Below the pieces are notes generated by a model that saw only the letters and a list, made by a program, of their open reading frames with translations, was not told the DNA's origin and did no database searches. Source: Caulobacteraceae bacterium (lineage in GTDB: Bacteria > Pseudomonadota > Alphaproteobacteria > Caulobacterales > Caulobacteraceae). Taken from it: a stretch of 5,565 bases of DNA. Shown here one piece after another: positions 3,518 through 5,565 of the stretch (position 1 is the first letter of the stretch; every line of letters begins with the position of its first letter). The translations under genes were made by a program, and so were the position numbers. The stretch is from positions 1 to 5,565 of the forward strand of contig SDZP01000235.1 in assembly GCA_004144935.1 (NCBI GenBank), in the 5' to 3' direction.

Positions 3518-5565
3518 ATGGCGAACATCACAGGCACGGCGGGGAACAACACCCTGACCGACACGTCCGGCGACGACACGATCAACGCGCTGGCCGGCAA
3601 CGACATCATCACGGTAACCAGCGGCCGTGACACCGTCGACGGCGGGACCGGCACGGACGTCCTGGTCGTGGCCTACGGCGCCTTGACGGCGGGCATCAGC
3701 AACAACGGCGAGAGCCAGTTCAACGAGGCCTCCGGCCTGGGCGCCACCAGCGTCACCTTCTCGAACATCGAGCGCTTCAACGTCACCACAGGTTCGGGCG
3801 ACGACACCATCCGCACCTTCGTGCGCAACAGCTTCTCCGACAGCATCGTCACCTCGGGCGCCGATGTGGTCAGCAGCGGCGCGGGCAACGACCGGGTGGC
3901 CGGCGGTGGCGGCAACGACTTCCTGCGCGGCGGGGCGGGCGACGACGTCATCGACGGCGACGGCTCGCTGACCGGCGTGTTCGACGGCAGCGTCCAGACC
4001 TTCGTCTTCACCGGCAACGACCGACTGCTCGGCGACGCCGGCAACGACACCCTTTACGGCGGGGCCGGCGACGACACCCTCGAAGGCGGCGCGGACAACG
4101 ACTACCTCGACGGCGACGCCTACGCCTTCACGGTCCGCGACGGCAGCCTGTTCGGCTCCGGCGTGACGATCACACCGACCAACGTCGACGCCGCCACCGG
4201 CACCCATGACGACAACCTGCTCGGCGGCGCCGGTACGGACACCCTGGTCGTGCGCTACGGCCGCGACACCGTCGACGGCGGCGCTGGCCTCGACACCCTG
4301 GTCGTCGACTACAGCGCCGCGACCTTCGGCGTCATCAACAACGGCGAATTCCAGTTCAACAGCGCCACCGGCCTAAGCGCCACGAGCGTGCAGTTCGACA
4401 ACGTCGAACGCTTCGACATCACCACCGGCGCCAGCGACGACAACGTCCGCACCTTCGTGCGCGACAGCTTCGACAACGCCGCCATCGTCTCGGGCGACGA
4501 CATCATCCGCACCGGCGGCGGCAATGACCGGGCCGGCGGCGGCGACGGCGCGGACGTCATCTACGGCGGCGACGGCAATGACTCGCTGGACGGCGACGGC
4601 GCCCTGATCGGCAAGGTCGGCGGCTTCGGCGGCTCGCGCATGACCTGGGTGTTCAGCGGCGACGACATGGTCTTCGGCGAAGGCGGCGACGACACCCTGT
4701 TTGGCGGCCTGGGCAGCAACACCCTGGACGGCGGCATCGGCAACGACATCCTCTACGGCGACGCCTATGGCTACACCGCCACCGACGGCAGCGTCCTGGG
4801 CGGACCGTCGAGCACCATTTTCGCCACCGACGTCGATCCCAGCGTCGGGACCAACGTCGACACCCTGATCGGCGGCGACGGCGACGACGTCATCTACACC
4901 CGCTTCGGCGCCGACATCATCCGAGGCGGCTCCGGGACAGACACCCTGGTCTACGACCGCAGCGGGACCACCACGGGCATGACCGTCGACATCACCAGCC
5001 CCGCGGGGACCACCGGCGATGGCGTCACCTTCACCAGCATCGAACAGCTGCAGGCGATCGGCGGCAGCGGCGACGACACCTTCACCGGCGGGGCGGGCAA
5101 TGACAGCTTCCGCGGCGGCGCGGGCAGCGACGTCATCAATGGCGGCGGCGGCGACGACACCGCCACCACCAACCTGCAGAACGAAGCCGGCGCGGACACC
5201 ATCAATCTGGGCGAAGGCAATGACACGGTGAACGTCAGCGGCGTCGCCGCCCGGCAGATCCGCGTCACCTTCACCAGCAGTGAGGTCGGCAACGGCAATG
5301 CCAACGACTCCAACACCATGCAGGGTCAGGACGGCGGCCTTGCCGTGCGCCTGCAGGCCGAGGACGCCGACGGCAACCTCACCGGCCTGATCACCCGCAC
5401 CGACGACGAGGGCATCACCTTCATCGACCCCTCGTTCGGGGCCACCTTCGACGTCCGCGACCTGGTCAGCGGCGCGGCCCGCGGCGATCAGTTCCGGGCG
5501 GTCATCCTGGGCACCAGCGCCGGGGACGTGATCAACGCCAACGCCACCCCCGACTACATCAACGG
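3518..5565 (+). CDS. RTX (hemolysin-type) calcium-binding repeat protein, C-terminus outside window
   Basis: At least 682 residues; the frame is open at the window end. The protein starts at once with beta-roll sequence (GTAGNNTLTDTSGDDTINALAGND, residues 6-29) and has many Gly-Gly-x-Gly-x-Asp-x nonapeptides, for example at 127-145, 172-200, 334-358, 387-415, 451-460 and 524-547. These bind calcium and fold into a parallel beta-roll once outside the cell. There is no Sec signal and no hydrophobic pore-forming domain; export by a type I system through a C-terminal signal is expected, but that end is not visible. Residues 36-247 and 248-463 are a tandem duplication, with a partial third unit from 464. 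Residues about 575-665 are a different, non-RTX segment (QIRVTFTSSEVGNGNANDS and DVRDLVSGAARGDQF), after which RTX-like sequence resumes (GTSAGDVINA). It is divergent from the HlyC-like gene. It could be a secreted adhesin, matrix or surface-layer-like protein; nothing visible points to an enzyme or a cytolysin. Confidence 0.93.
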   Translation, partial: MANITGTAGNNTLTDTSGDDTINALAGNDIITVTSGRDTVDGGTGTDVLVVAYGALTAGISNNGESQFNEASGLGATSVTFSNIERFNVTTGSGDDTIRTFVRNSFSDSIVTSGADVVSSGAGNDRVAGGGGNDFLRGGAGDDVIDGDGSLTGVFDGSVQTFVFTGNDRLLGDAGNDTLYGGAGDDTLEGGADNDYLDGDAYAFTVRDGSLFGSGVTITPTNVDAATGTHDDNLLGGAGTDTLVVRYGRDTVDGGAGLDTLVVDYSAATFGVINNGEFQFNSATGLSATSVQFDNVERFDITTGASDDNVRTFVRDSFDNAAIVSGDDIIRTGGGNDRAGGGDGADVIYGGDGNDSLDGDGALIGKVGGFGGSRMTWVFSGDDMVFGEGGDDTLFGGLGSNTLDGGIGNDILYGDAYGYTATDGSVLGGPSSTIFATDVDPSVGTNVDTLIGGDGDDVIYTRFGADIIRGGSGTDTLVYDRSGTTTGMTVDITSPAGTTGDGVTFTSIEQLQAIGGSGDDTFTGGAGNDSFRGGAGSDVINGGGGDDTATTNLQNEAGADTINLGEGNDTVNVSGVAARQIRVTFTSSEVGNGNANDSNTMQGQDGGLAVRLQAEDADGNLTGLITRTDDEGITFIDPSFGATFDVRDLVSGAARGDQFRAVILGTSAGDVINANATPDYIN
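3623..4258 (+). repeat. RTX protein internal repeat, unit 1 (212 residues)
   Basis: Residues 36-247, beginning GRDTVDGG. Landmarks shared in order with unit 2: NNGE-x-QFN, the pair ERFN/ERFD, RTFVR-x-SF, GNDR, DGDG, TL-x-GG and YGDAY-like LDGDAYAF. The 16-nt string CCGCACCTTCGTGCGC occurs at 3811-3826 and again at 4447-4462, exactly 636 nt apart, which equals the unit length. Confidence 0.85.
4259..4906 (+). repeat. RTX protein internal repeat, unit 2 (216 residues)
   Basis: Residues 248-463, also beginning GRDTVDGG and carrying the same landmarks as unit 1 (NNGEFQFN, VERFDITTG, RTFVRDSF, GGGNDR, DGDGALIG, LYGDAYGYT). A third, diverged and shorter unit starts at 4907 (GADIIRGGSGTDTLVYD) and runs to about 5170. 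Confidence 0.85.

Noticed and set aside
2956..3630. Plus-strand open frame containing a run of five His
   Set aside because: The His run is the antisense of the four-Met stretch of the HlyC-like gene. The frame crosses the intergenic region and the RTX start and has no family features.
3311..4207. 298-codon minus-strand open frame opposite the RTX gene
   Set aside because: Repetitive Val/Ala composition is the antisense of Asp/Gly/Thr-rich RTX codons. The plus strand has clear calcium-binding repeats.
3518..5565. CRISPR array or DNA-level satellite suggested by many short GGCGGC/GACGAC repeats
   Set aside because: The period is codon-based and matches RTX nonapeptides; there are no identical repeats with unique spacers.

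Overview
The window is GC-rich DNA with densely packed genes and almost no strong AT-rich promoters. Protein style and gene content fit an alphaproteobacterium: an ECF sigma factor translationally coupled to an RskA-type anti-sigma factor, a large glycine/aspartate-rich RTX protein, and a sulfatase. Caulobacterales (Caulobacter, Phenylobacterium, Brevundimonas) is my best guess from family resemblance only. Both ends are cut inside genes, so the window may be a complete short contig.

Layout. 1-82 is an exact reverse-complement copy of 405-486, so the left end is a fold-back and not the natural upstream part of the sulfatase. About 82-1185 (+) is a sulfatase lacking its N-terminus, including the Cys/Ser-x-Pro-x-Arg catalytic motif. 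It converges on 1216-1926 (-), a membrane anti-sigma factor of the RskA family. That gene overlaps by 4 bp (ATGA) with 1923-2486 (-), an ECF sigma factor, giving a two-gene operon. A 337-nt gap (2487-2823) holds a possible ECF-type promoter for the operon and a hairpin just after the next gene. 2824-3294 (-) is a small protein that resembles HlyC-type RTX-toxin lysine acyltransferases but seems to lack their catalytic residues. A 223-nt divergent intergenic region follows. From 3518 (+) to the end of the window runs a 5'-complete, 3'-truncated RTX calcium-binding protein of at least 682 residues, which contains a tandem duplication of a unit of about 214 residues.

How the parts may work together. 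The sigma and anti-sigma factors form a signalling pair: the anti-sigma holds the sigma at the inner membrane until a signal releases it. The RTX protein is probably exported by a type I secretion system, whose genes are not in the window. The HlyC-like gene next to it could be a modification enzyme for it or a diverged relative with another job. Whether the sigma factor controls the RTX and acyltransferase genes cannot be decided here. The sulfatase seems functionally unrelated.
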